A stretch of DNA of 64,000 bases, from positions 120,749,723-120,813,722 of the forward strand of contig JALIRH010000001.1 of assembly GCA_023055505.1 (NCBI GenBank). Reading direction: 5' to 3'. Each line of letters opens with the position of its first letter. The stretch's first letter is position 1. The DNA is from Callipepla californica brunnescens (taxonomy: Eukaryota; Chordata; Aves; Galliformes; Odontophoridae). This document shows positions 1 to 11,935 of this stretch, in pieces. A model generated the notes under the pieces. The model saw nothing but the letters and a program-made list of their open reading frames with translations, ran no database searches and was not told where the DNA came from. Both the position numbers and the translations under genes were made by a program.

Positions 1-855
1 TTTGAAGAGAAACGTAGACCCAAATCTGCAAAGGGACTGATGTATCTGCATTTCAGCTGAACTAGAACTTCAGAAGCCACAAAATACAGTGACTGAGAAA
101 AAAAAATCACCCGCTTGCCCAGACGTCTTAGCACTCACAAGCACCAGAGTTTGTTGTCAAAAATGTTCCTGGAATCTCGAAATTTTCAACAGGAAGTTTC
201 ATCAAAGACATATTGCCCCTTAAGTCCCATTGCTTGGATTGCATCCATTAATATTTGTTGTACCATTTCAAAACTCAGATTTTTGCCTTGATTCTTGGAA
301 GAGCCCATTCTGGCCAGTGCTGGGAGATAAGTCTCAACTCAGCAGAACATGCACGATCACCTTCCCAGGACAGGCAGATCCTCCCAGTGTCCGCTCAGGT
401 GGCAAGAGAGATTCATTTTTTTCTGGAAGCAATGCATGGAAGCCAACATCTCCTTCAAACTGAGGATGATGCCAGGTTTCAAGCACTCAGAGAAGAAATC
501 AAGAGATTGGTGTCAGGACAAGCACCAGAAAACACCTAAAATCCATTCAGTGCATTCCCTATAATTGCAATCTACCACTAACAAGGCCTAGAATTCCAGT
601 TTAACAAAGTTTATTTTCACACTCCAGAGATTCACAGCTCATTTTCCACCATAGCAGTCCAAATGGTGGCTGATAAAATCCATTTGGCTGGATCTGTGAG
701 TACCACAATATAGAATGGTTTCTCCTTTTGGCTAAGGGGATGCTCATCCATGTGAGGATTTTAGAAACATCCTCCCTTGTAAAGCTCAGGACTTGTTTCC
801 TGTTTGATTTAAGCACTAGGACTTTCTGGTGCATATATAGGGAAGTCTGCCATGC
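1..855. other. Intergenic, no gene supported
   Basis: Only short overlapping frames; no splice-bounded conserved exon or repeat that I recognise. Confidence 0.6.
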
Positions 856-1000
856 GGAGAGGAGAGGAGAGGAGAGGAGAGGAGAGGAGAGGAGAGGAGA
901 GGAGAGGAGAGGAGAGGAGAGGAGAGGAGAGGAGAGGAGAGGAGAGGAGAGGAGAGGAGAGGAGAGGAGAGGAGAGGAGAGGAGAGGAGAGGAGAGGAGA
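856..1000. repeat. (GGAGA)29 microsatellite
   Basis: Twenty-nine perfect copies of GGAGA over 145 bp with no interruption. The + strand is pure purine. Open frames through it (Arg-Gly-Glu-Glu or Leu-Ser-Ser-Pro repeats) are artefacts of the repeat. Confidence 0.99.
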
Positions 1001-2637
1001 GAACTGTTCTTGACTACCTCTCTCCCTTCTCCCCAAGCACACTGACCACATATTCTTGTAAAAAGAGAAAAGAGTGTTTGGGGTCACTGAAACAGGACTT
1101 ATTTCTGGTATTTCTCACACCAGTGCTGCATATCCACATCTCCAGCAGCCAACAGGCAACACCACAGTGCAGCTTCTATCCTTTTGGCCCAACATGAGAC
1201 CCAACACAAGATCTTATTCCATCAGGCAGTGACTTCCCTGTGCTCCACTGCAGATGGAGATTTGTGGAGGTAGTGGAGGACACTGTGCTTTGCCATCACT
1301 TCCCAGAACTGAATTCCTTCCCATTGTACCCTCATTGCACTCATCAGGAAGCTTTGTAGGAGACTTTCCCACCTTGCAGAAGCATTTCCAAGTACACAAG
1401 CCTCCAAAAATGCACTTCATCCCTTAGAGCTACTCCAGTATCTCATAACACTTCATTTCTAACACCATGAGAATGGTTTTCTTCAACACCCTCTAATTTT
1501 AGGGGCAAAATTTTTACTGCACTGGCTGATCACCACTGATTCAGACACATCAACCAGAAACAGTTCACCTCAAGCTCACAGCTGGAACAAGAAGAAGCCA
1601 GACAGCTTTTCTCTCTCATTTTCCCTCTATCGTAAACTTCCCTTTTGGGTCTCTCCACCTCCATCTTCATATCCTCAATCCCTTCCTTCCCAACAGCTTT
1701 TTTTTCTTCCCTAGCAGCCCGTTGACATGCCTCTTGAACTTATTTATAGCCTTATTTATAGCACAGCTTCAGCCACCTCACTTGTTAACCTATTCCATAT
1801 GTTTATTCCCTTTTGTGTGAAACTCTGCTGCTCCAGCTCTCCTTTATCCCTGGACCCTTTTATTTCCAGGTAGTGAGCCCCGCTGCCCTGTCCCTCATAG
1901 ATCTGCTTTTTGCTTATGCAACCAACGGAGCAGCCCAGGAATGGCTCAGGATGATGAGAGAGATATGCCAGCTCTGTGCCAGCCACAACAAAAAAAGAAT
2001 ACCCAGCAGAAAGCCAGGTCATTCCCAAGAGCAGTGTAGCAAGCTTTGCTTGTAAGAGCATCCCAATAGGTTCACCTGCATCCAGAGGGATGCAGAGACT
2101 GGGGAGCAAGGTCTCACCTTATCCTCTACTTTTCCTTCACTCAGTCCCCAGAACTGTTTGCAAACTCTGTTCTTAACTTTTCCTATCCCCTGCTGACTCA
2201 TTCCAGAGGCTGCTGCAATCCAACCTCCTAATCTTCTTGGAAGCCTCTGTTATTTCCACAATTTCTAGCATCCTACAACTGACCAGTTTCCATAGAACAC
2301 TTCTTGCAACTGCAGATCTCCTCAAAGCAGCCAGATTAGGGCGGCATTTCCTACTGCAAGTGTCTGAACCTGCAGGTCCACATGAGAAGGAGGCAACCTC
2401 CAGACAATGTCACCTCCATGACCAGCAGCAATTCATGTGATGAATGGGGCCATTATTTCCCAACTCCCCATTTCACTTATCAGCAGAGATGGTTGCTAAG
2501 TTTTTCACGTTTCCTCTTCATGCTTAGGGTCTGGTGGCAGTGTGACAGAGTTTGCTGGCACACAGGACTACACTGAATGTCCATATGCAGGCACACCCAT
2601 CCTTCCCAACTTGTGCCCAAGCCCAAGTGCAGCCAGA
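1001..2637. other. Intergenic, no gene supported
   Basis: Unique-looking sequence. A stretch at 1680-1900 (ttgaacttatttatagc...ccttttatttccagg) has the feel of an old decayed repeat but is not assignable. Confidence 0.5.
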
Positions 2638-2762
2638 CTCATAGAATCACTCAGGATGGAAAAGACCTCCAAGATCATCCAGTCCAACCTTCCTCCTACC
2701 ACCAATATTTTCCCACCAAACCATGTCCCTTGAAAGAGCTCTGCTCTGCAGGGCATATCCCA
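2638..2762 (-). mobile_element. CR1 3'-end fragment
   Basis: tcatagaatcactcaggatg...agatcatccagtccaacc...accatgtcccttgaaag, the complement of a CR1 tail. Confidence 0.85.
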
Positions 2763-3464
2763 AGCTACATCATGCCATAGAGGCATGAAATACAGGCTTT
2801 TCTCATGGACTATGGAGACAGCAGACAACAGTGCTAGCCTAAGGAGCAGTGTGGAACACACATCAGGTCAGCATGTGCAGCACTGGGGCAGCTTTAGAGG
2901 TAAACAAGATAACGCAGTGTTGGATCCATCTCTGTTGACTTCTAATACCTTTGACCCAACCAGAAAATCCTGGAAAATCTCAGCCAGGGTCTGGCAGTGC
3001 ACACTCTGCTTCTTAGCAGCTTTTTTCAATACTCTCCATAGGGTCCTTTCGTTTTCCTCTTTCGGATTTGTAAGGATTAGGGCTGTGGGTCTTAACCTAG
3101 CATCTCCTCAATACTGACAGTTCTACTTCATAGCCACCTTGGGTGTTGCCACAAAGCCCACCATCTCCCAGCCTGCTCTTGCTGCTCCAGCTGTTCCTCT
3201 TTTCTTATCAGGCTTGTTTTCATTCCCTTCAGTAAATGACTGCAAACACCCTGTGCTTTTCCAATCTTATGACCAAGCACTCGCTCCCCACTGATCTCAG
3301 ATGCCTTCAGAGCAAGCTGTGAGCAATTCCGTTCTCTACTCATTTTCCAAAAGCTTTTGTTAGAGAACTCCATAGTTTTGTATTTTTTTTAATGCAAAAA
3401 AAACAAACAACTCATCCAAAAGAGGAAGGGACCTCTTGAGATCACCTTTCTTCTGAGAACACCT

Positions 3465-3845
3465 TTCCTATAAGGAAAGGTTGAAAGGCCTGGGCCTGTT
3501 CAGCCATGAGAAAAGAAGACTCAGAGGGGATCTGATCCATGTCCATAAATATCTAAGGAGTGGGAGACAAAGGGACGAGGCTGGACTATTCTCAGCAGTG
3601 TGTGGTGATAGGACGAGGGGAAATGACCACAAATTGAAGCATAAGAAGTTCAGCACAAATGTGCATGGGAACTTCTTCCCAGTGCAGTGACGGAGCACTG
3701 GAGCTGCACAGAGAGATGGTGGAGTCTCCTTCTCTGGAGATGCTCAAGACCTACCTGGGCACCTACCTGCACAACCTGGGCTTGGACTCAACGATTTCTA
3801 GAGGTCCCTTACAGCCCCTACAATCCTGTGATTCTGTGATTCTTA
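3465..3845 (+). mobile_element. CR1 3'-end fragment with tail
   Basis: Reads [20 protein letters not shown] (CR1 C-terminal domain) and GDRTRGNDHKLKHKK and ends cctgtgattctgtgattct. Confidence 0.9.
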
Positions 3846-4917
3846 ACCCTTCTTCAGGTCAGTTTTGGACAAAAAAAAAAAATCTTAGGCCAGCAGTGAT
3901 TTCTCTAAGAATCTCCCCTGTTAAGTGGTAGGACACTCATTATTTCATATCCTCTTGGACAGAATACTAAATGTGGGGGAAAGCCAGTCCCAGTTTTAGC
4001 AGTAAAACCTCCCTAAGTTGCTCTCTGGTGCCCTTCAATTCCTCTTTCATGACCTCAATGCAAGCAGTCCCAGGCATCTTTTTTAATCCTTGTTCACATT
4101 TCTAGCTAAAAGTTTGGTTCAACATTACGAGCAATCCTTAATATGAGCAGGGGGAAGGGAGAATACACACTCTTCAAATTTACTTCACCTTTTCTATTGT
4201 AAAACACAGTGGATTTTAATGATTTCTATATACCAGGAGCCTCGAATTGGCTTTAAAGCATTTACTAGTAATTCATTTTCTACTTTATTTTTTTTTTTTT
4301 CCATGGTGAGAGGGAAGAAAAAGAAGAACTACAAACCAACAAACCTGCAGGCTTTAAGTCAGAAAGTAGACAAGAATTCAAGGTCTCATTTTTCTGGAAA
4401 ACCGCTGTGCAGGCAAGGCTAGAAAGAGATCGTTCAGATACAAAGAGGGGGAGGAAAAAAAAAGAAGAAAAAAAAAAAAGAGAAAATCAGATCCAAATAT
4501 ATCTGCAGATAAATATTTCATGCTCTTTCCGAATCACTGGGTGGGAAGAGGCCAGTCCTGCGCTGTGCAAGACTGCCACCTCCTGGGGTGGGCTGCTAGG
4601 CACTGGGCTATTGGTGGGAGATTGGGTTGGATTTGATATTTTACATCCCAGAAACGACCACCTTGCAGGGAAGGTGAATGGACATCTCCATCCCCAGCTT
4701 TTACAGAGAGTGGGGAGGTTTCTTAGGAAGCGGGTTCAGAGTTCGCTTCTGTGGAGATGGTGTTTCCCCTTGTTGGGGCTCCACAAGAATATTTTCAGCC
4801 ATGTGTGCTTTGCTTCTTCCACCAGAACCACCCAATGGTACCACAGAGGTCGACATCAAGGGAACAGCAGGTTTGGCTGGAAGAGCAATGGATTATGGAG
4901 GGAGGAGATGAGAGATG

Positions 4918-5205
4918 ATGGAACTCTTGGAGCATCTCTATTATGGAGACAGGTTGAGAGCTGAGGGTGTTTAGCCTGCAGAAGGATCTGGGGAGACCTC
5001 ATTGCAGCACTCCATTGCCAAAAGGAGCCAGCAGGAAAAATGGAGGTGGACTCTTTGTCTGGGACTGTAGTGATGGGACAAGGGGTAATGGCTTTAAACA
5101 ACAACAACAAAAAAGTTAGATTAGATGTTATGAGGAAATTATTTACTCATACTCGGAGTTGGTGAGGCAGTGGCACAGGCTGAGAATGAAGGACAGCCAA
5201 GTTCA
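4918..5205 (+). mobile_element. CR1 fragment lacking the 3' tail
   Basis: Contains the CR1 region ctcttggagcatc...ggcaggttgag-like...tagcctgcagaagg...gacctcattgcag...gacaaggggtaatggctttaaa...ttagatgttatgaggaaatt. It breaks off before the terminal repeats. Confidence 0.75.
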
Positions 5206-6907
5206 TGATGAAAAGATGTCCATGTGATGAAATAGGCACCCCTCCCGTACATCACAGGTGCATCACCTCCCTACACATCACCTACATGAAACTGAATTAC
5301 TTTAATTAAAGCTAAGCATTTAGTCCTACTTTGGGCAGGGTAGATGAAGCTGCTGCAAGCCTGTGTTACAAGGTCAAAACCAACCAGAGTTCTTATTACA
5401 AAGAACAGAAAAGCTCATCAGCCCCAGTTTTCTGGATAAATTGGGAAAATGCTTGATGTGCTCATGTGTAGGATTTCAGCTGCCACCAGTCAATCTTGCA
5501 CTGCCACAATCTGGATGGGATGCTGCAAGGAGACAGCTCGGATGCAGTGGCATGAAATGGCCCCATATCCTGCTGATAGGTTTCTGCCTCCTTTCAAGGA
5601 TCTTTGTTTACCAGGAATAGTCCCTGTAATCACTCAGAGACCGCTAGCAGCTCGCTGGGTTTCAGAGAAAAGAATTAAAAGCAAATTAGAGGTAATGAGC
5701 TCTTAAATTGCTTCTGAATCTACTGTGTGGCTGAGAGCTTTGGTGGATTTGGACAATCAAATCAAGCAGGGCCCATGGCTTGTGGCGGAGTTAAAGAAAA
5801 CTTCCAAGATTCCCATTGAATATTGGCTGCAACTCAACTGCCCTTTCTCGTTGAAAATAATAGTAAGAAATTCACTCAACGCTGAAGAGAAGAACAGGCT
5901 CAGCCCAAAGAAATTCTGTTTCCTCCCATCCAAACTGTACCAAAACAGCTTTAATTGACTTCTGTTATTAATTACTTGTTCTATTCCTCCAGAATAACTA
6001 TGAACAGTTAAACATCTATTATTAGTTATTCTGGACCAAAACATTTGCAAAGGATCTCCCATGATATGAACTGAAGGGTTCTTCAGATCTCTCCATCCTT
6101 TTCTGCACAGCCATCATAAATTGGTTGTTAACCAAAATTTTACTGAGGACTTCAGGTGAGCCCAGCAAACGTTCATTCAGTTTTACCTTTCAGAAGCTCT
6201 GCTGTATGGCCTGGACTTTAACTGTAATAGAATTATTTCTTCCATGCCTGTTGACTTCAAAGAAATTTCCTTGTGTTGGAGGACTGGAGGTGCCTCCCCT
6301 AGTTGTGAAGTTTCTGAAGCCTGTTAAGCAAAAGTAGTCATGTTAATTTTGGGGTTAGCTCAGAGCCAATGAGCTGGGGAACAGTCTGAGCAGTGGAGAT
6401 GGTCCAGCTGAGGGCTCTGGAGTGTAGAGTTCAGGTTGAGCTGCAAAGCTGGGGCAGGGAGGCTGCCTCCTGCCCCTGAGGAGCTCTGCCTCCTTTCTGG
6501 GTTTTCTCTCCAGCTTCCTTCACACTTAAGAAACAAAACACAACCTCTCCCTGTTGAACAGAGAGCAAGAATTCATGGATCCTGCCCTTTCTGCTCCTGC
6601 TATTAATGGCTCTGAACACAGCTGGTCTGGAAATTGCTCAACCACACAGCTGGGTGCCAACGCATATTCCCACCACAATGTCTTCTGCAACATAGCTGGG
6701 GGCCCATTGCAAAGTTGTTTACGAGACTGATTTATAGGACTTGGGACAGGTTTTCAGAGGGAGGACATGCTATGCATGCTTGTACCACTGAGGGTACTCC
6801 CAGGGACGGGGCTGTGCTGGATGGTTTGGATGCATGTCAGCATGGACACCCCGCAATTCTCCCCCTGCACCAAAACCACACAAGTTCTGAATGTCAAAGG
6901 ACGAGGT

Positions 6908-6926
6908 GGGGGGGGGGGGGGGGGGG
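6908..6926. repeat. Poly(G) tract, 19 bp
   Basis: Uninterrupted run of 19 G. Confidence 0.97.
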
Positions 6927-9258
6927 CACGTCTTGCTGTTACCAGATGGCTAAAGCTTATCTGGATAAATTCATTCACTAATCAAAATCAACAGTTTATG
7001 TGTTTTGGAAGGTGAAAACAGCAGAAATCAGTATTTAAAAGCTGGACAGGATGAACCTTAAGCCACTTAGCACAAACTTGTTTGCAGTGCATTACTATTC
7101 CTCTCCTATCCTGCCTTTATTCACATTGTGTACACTGTACCTGTGCAACTGATAACGCAGCAGTGTTTAGAAAGGAGATTTTAGACCACCCCACTTCCCC
7201 TCCAATGAAGCCCCTCTGGTTTTAAAGCACGTTTTATATCTCATTGCAAGTTGTTGGGTTTTGTTTTTTTTTTTCCCAGAACTTTTAGAGAAAAAGAGGC
7301 AGCCACCCCCCTGGGAAATGCTGCCTTTGCTGACATCTCCAGCAGTCACCTCTGCTCAGCAGCTTCAGTGTCGCCCTCTTGACCAAGCCCTGTTCTCATG
7401 CATGGTGGTTGCCCTCCTCACTCTCTTGGTGGCAGCACTGGGTGGATTCTCCCCCAAGTGGATATACCCTGTTAAAAAAAACTAGCAAGAAGGAATCCCA
7501 TTTGCTCCATGCTAGGTCAGTTCCCTGCTGTTTTAATGAGTCTAGCTGCCCATGGTGTGGTCTCATCAGCAGAGAACCCAGAACAGGGCTGAGAGCAGAA
7601 GGAAGATGCCTCATACCACCCTGCAGCACCCAAACATGCATGACAAGTTCAGCAATGACCAGGCTCTTCAAAAGGCCACATCCCTTCTGAGCCCAAGGCC
7701 ACCTTGAAACTCAGTTTGCCACATGCTAATTCATCTTAGACATACTGCATATGCAGGATCAGACATGTAATGGGGCAAGCGAAGGTGAACTGTGGGTCCT
7801 GTTTGACCAGCTGGGCTGGGAACAGACATGTCCCTGATAGTTCTCATATGAAAACTGGAGTTACATGATCCCTACCCCTCCCCAGGCTCCCGCTCTCATT
7901 AACAAAAATGATCACAATTTTCAGGCTTTCTTTTAGCAAAGGATTGGTCACAGCCATAAAATCCTGTCTCTGCCTTTGCAGGCTGAGGAATGGGAAACAG
8001 CTTGGGACACACACACGCACCTAACCTATGCTGTGAAGGATTCAGGACTGATTCAGAATCCCTTGCCATAAAGCACAAATGCAATGTCATTTGGTTACCA
8101 CACTCTGTCTCCCAAGGAGAAGTCCTGGTGGGTCAAAAACCCCATCAAGCCTCCAGTCCTACAGACCCACCTCCTGCCCATGAAGTTTGCTTCTCCATCC
8201 CTAGGGAATGCATGCCAGGCTGTCTCAGCAATGCTGGAGAAGGAAATTTCTCCCAGGACTTAACCCTCCTACGTCCTATTTCCTCCTTCAAAACTACTTT
8301 TCCCACTCACTGGAAGCAGGGCACCGGTGCCTTGTGCTCCCCACAGTCAGGGCAAGGATTTTGTGGATCCAGTTCTTTGGCAGAAGCGTATCACTTTCTC
8401 TGTGTGGGCCAGGATTAATATGAAGCAGTTAACTTAACTAGCAACATATGTCTGCATCTTTTCTCACACTGCCATTTAATCTCTCTTATCCACTGACCAT
8501 GCAAGTCTCCTGTAATCACTGCAGAGTAATTATGTGATTATTCCAGCCCTTTAAATTACAGCTGCAGCTTGGACCCTAGCAATTGCAGGTGACACTGCAA
8601 GCCTGACTTTCTCAACTGTTAGTTAATTACAATTAGACAGAAAGAAAAAAAGAGAAGAAAAAAAAAGCCACAATAATAATAATTAAAAATCTGCCAGAAA
8701 ATGAAACTTCTGTTGAGAATTTTCACCCCAATCTTTCTTATCACAAGGAAGATTAGAGCAGGAGCCATTAATAAGATGGCAATTCACGTTAATTTATCAG
8801 CACCTAAGACTGAGAGTCTTAATAAAACCAGCTAAAAGGAAATTAATAAAGAACAAAGGCGAGTATGCTGTCACTGTTATTACACTAACTTTTTGAATCC
8901 TGTTGTTCTGGCTATTTTTGTTGAAACACCCGGGGCAGGGAGGAGAGTGATGGGGCATGCATCTCAAAGATCTCTCATAAGGAGGATCTGTAAGGTCTGA
9001 AACGAGACTAACCTGTAGTCCTTCACATTCACCATCTTTTCTGGGTGTTTCTCCAGTCCTGAGGGTCTTTCTGGTGTCGTTTTGCTGGGGCTGAGATGTC
9101 CCCTCTGAGCAGGGAAAGGAACAAAGATCTCAGAGCAGCACAGAGTATGGAGGGAGGGAAACATCCCAAAAGGGTCACAGGCCTTAATTAATAACACTGG
9201 AAATTTCTGATGTGAGTCTCTAAAGTGTGAATAGTTTCACAGAAAAAAATAGGGAAAC

Positions 9259-9294
9259 TTCCCTTCCCTTCCCTTCCCTTCCCTTCCCTTCCCT
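9259..9294. repeat. (TTCCC)7 microsatellite
   Basis: Seven copies of ttccc after aaac. Confidence 0.97.
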
Positions 9295-11495
9295 GGCTGA
9301 ACACTCCTAGCTCTCAACTGGTCTCCATAAGGCAGAAAACTGGAAAGGAGATGTCTAAAAAATAAAAGGGAAGAGAGAGGCCTCCACAAAGGACTGCTTT
9401 AGGAGGCTGTATGCGATTCTTCATTAAAAGTAGAAAGGACATAGTTTTAGCCACTTGATTCTCTAAAATCCACTGAAATCAATGGAAAGAGCCTCAAGGA
9501 CTCCAAATAACATCTGGACTCTGCAGCAGAAGCACACACTCCTCTTCAAATGTAAAACTTCATTGCCTGCAAGGCTTGATCCAGCATTTCTGTCTGGCCT
9601 CTGCTTTCCTCCTTTCCATTCAAGCTCACTGCCCTGTCCTGCAGAATTACTGAATGCAGGTCCTCCATCACCTCCATCATCCAATTTAGCTACTGGGCAC
9701 ATCACATCGTCCAGTTGCTCCCAGGTTCCATGAAGGCTCACAGAGGGGCAATGAAATGGAAGCGTGGCCCAATCTGTAAGTGTAATTGATGGCATCAGCA
9801 AATTCAGTGCCACGTTTGGGACTGAAATACTGCAAGAGGCCATTTGAGGAAGGAAATTGCGTTGAGGCAAATGCTTTATGGCGGTAGCAAGTGGAGACCT
9901 GCAAAATAGCAAATACATCTATATGTACAAATACCCATGGGTCACTTAGATTTTCCCCACAGTGACTCGAAGAGACAATGTTATGGTTTTGCGACGTGAC
10001 ATCACAAGGCAATAGAAGTAAAAGGAAAGGCAGAAAAAAAAAAATCTGGTGATGAACTGCAAAATAAACTGGCCTTCCAGCAACCCAATAAAGGGAGAAG
10101 AATATCCTCCATTTCCAGAGGGAAGATGGAGAGTGGCGAAGACGCACTTTACAACCCTTTCTTCTGCTAGAAACTAGGGACCTGCTGGAGAAAATGTTAC
10201 GCACTCCTTTCTCTTCCCTCAAAAGAAAACCGAGCAAACCACTATGATTTAAGAAATGATAGTTCGACAGTCTTTCACTGAAGGCAACCTTCATCAAACA
10301 TTAGCTCCTTGGATGCGCTGCAGAGCAACCAGTCTTCAGCCTGATTTAGAAAATTCTTATTTCATCCCTTGATGTTTATGATCAGAATATTTCATCTATT
10401 TTCACAAAAGCCTGCTGCCAAACTCACTATTTAAGTGGGAATAGCGGGAGACTCCCAGTAATATTTGGAGAATATTCATGGGAGTTCAGAAGGACTCTGC
10501 TATTGACACGTTTTAAGGAGAGATTAGAATAAGTTTTGCTAAATGACAATTCCAAAAAAAAAGAAAAAGAAAAAATCAGAGAGGAAAAGCTTCAGCTATT
10601 TTTTTTTAATCTCTTTTCATTTTCTCAGTCCTCATTTGCAAAGTGTTTCTGTCTGAATTCATTCTAAGCAACCAGAGCAGTTAATGATTTCACGTATAGA
10701 GAGCATTCAGGCTGTAGAGTTCAAGGACCTGAGGAAATGGAGGAACATCAAAATGCTCCAATCAGCCAAAGACAACACGACTCACTGATGCAAATGGCAA
10801 TGAAAGGCAAAACTTCACATTTGCCAAGGCTCCTCTGGGCTGTTGGCAATATCTCCACTGGTGGCTACAGCCAAAGGAGAATGCTACATATTCACAAGAT
10901 GACCAAATAGTTCAGAAATGTTCCTGGCTTTATAATGGGATAAGAAGTGAGTAAGGAAACAACCAGACACCTCCAAGACTTCATCTTTCTCGTGAAATTA
11001 AATATTCCCAGTCTTTCCAAGCCTAACTTTATTTAGTCTGGCCCTAGTCTAACTGCCTACCTGTAACCCTTTCACACAACACAGCAGAGCTGGCAGAGGA
11101 TATCATGTTCTTCTTAAAGCATAATACAGTGGTGGGACTATTCAGCCAGCATGTGGGTAACAGGATTTCTGCTCTGGCTTGGTCCAATTTTAAGTGCTTG
11201 GATGGTTTTTCTAAGCACCTGTTTTGTAGATGGTGTTCACGTCACTTCTGACTTCTCCTGGAAAAGGATGATAAAAAGAGAACAAACATAGCCAAGAGGT
11301 AGCAAGAATCCTGAATCACTCTCAAGATGGACAACCAGGTTGTGGTCTTTGCTATAAAAACAATGTTACTTGAAAGGGAAATGTTTACTGAAACGGAGCC
11401 TGGACTCTGAGTTCCCTCTCTTTTAGGGAACCCCTTCAGTGCAGGGCTACAGAGTGCTCCTTGTTCTTGCTCAGCCCAGGAGATGTAATTGTAGA

Positions 11496-11935
11496 ATTGT
11501 AGAATCACTGAATACACTGAATTGGAAGGGACCCACAAGGATCACTGAGCCCAATCCCAGGCTCCACACAGTACCACCAAAGCCCAAAACTGATGTCTGA
11601 GAGCAGTGTCCCAATGCTCCTTGAGCTCTGGCAGCTCAGGGCTGTGCCCACTGCCCTGGGCAGCCTGTTCCATGCCCACTGCCCTCTGGGGGTGCTCCCT
11701 ATGCGGAGCTGGAGGTAACCATGAAAAGCTGCTGCTGCCATGAGGAGCTGCAGGCTGCCATGGGGCCTCCCCTTAACTTTCTCTTTGCTGGGCCAAACAA
11801 TCCAAGGGACTTCAGCCACTCTTCACACACCTCTTGTCCTCCAGACCCTTCCCCACCTTGACAGTCCTCCTTTGGATGCTCTCTAATAGCTTCATGTCCT
11901 TCTTACACCATAGCACCCAAACTTGCACTGTAGGA
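11496..11935 (-). mobile_element. CR1 3'-end fragment
   Basis: Complement of CR1: ttgtagaatcactgaataca...gatcactgagcccaatcc...ccttgagctctggcagctc...tggatgctctctaatag. Somewhat diverged. Confidence 0.85.

Larger units (their letters stand above)
5206..11495. other. Intergenic, gene-poor; one AT-rich conserved-element candidate
   Basis: No supported exon. Contains the poly(G) and (TTCCC)n tracts. The segment 8440-8900 is rich in TAAT/ATTA motifs and free of recognisable repeats, as developmental enhancers often are. Confidence 0.45.

Noticed and set aside
728..1087. Open frames of 105 aa (+) and 92 aa (-) with Arg-Gly-Glu-Glu or Leu-Ser-Ser-Pro repeats
   Set aside because: They are only translations of the (GGAGA)29 microsatellite.
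4407..4964. 185-codon + frame starting with a Lys/Arg-rich stretch
   Set aside because: The start is a translated poly(A)-like tract and the end runs into a CR1 fragment; no homology seen.
9686..10297. 203-codon minus-strand frame
   Set aside because: No recognisable domain, several low-complexity stretches (FFFLPFLLLLLP), overlaps another frame; likely chance.
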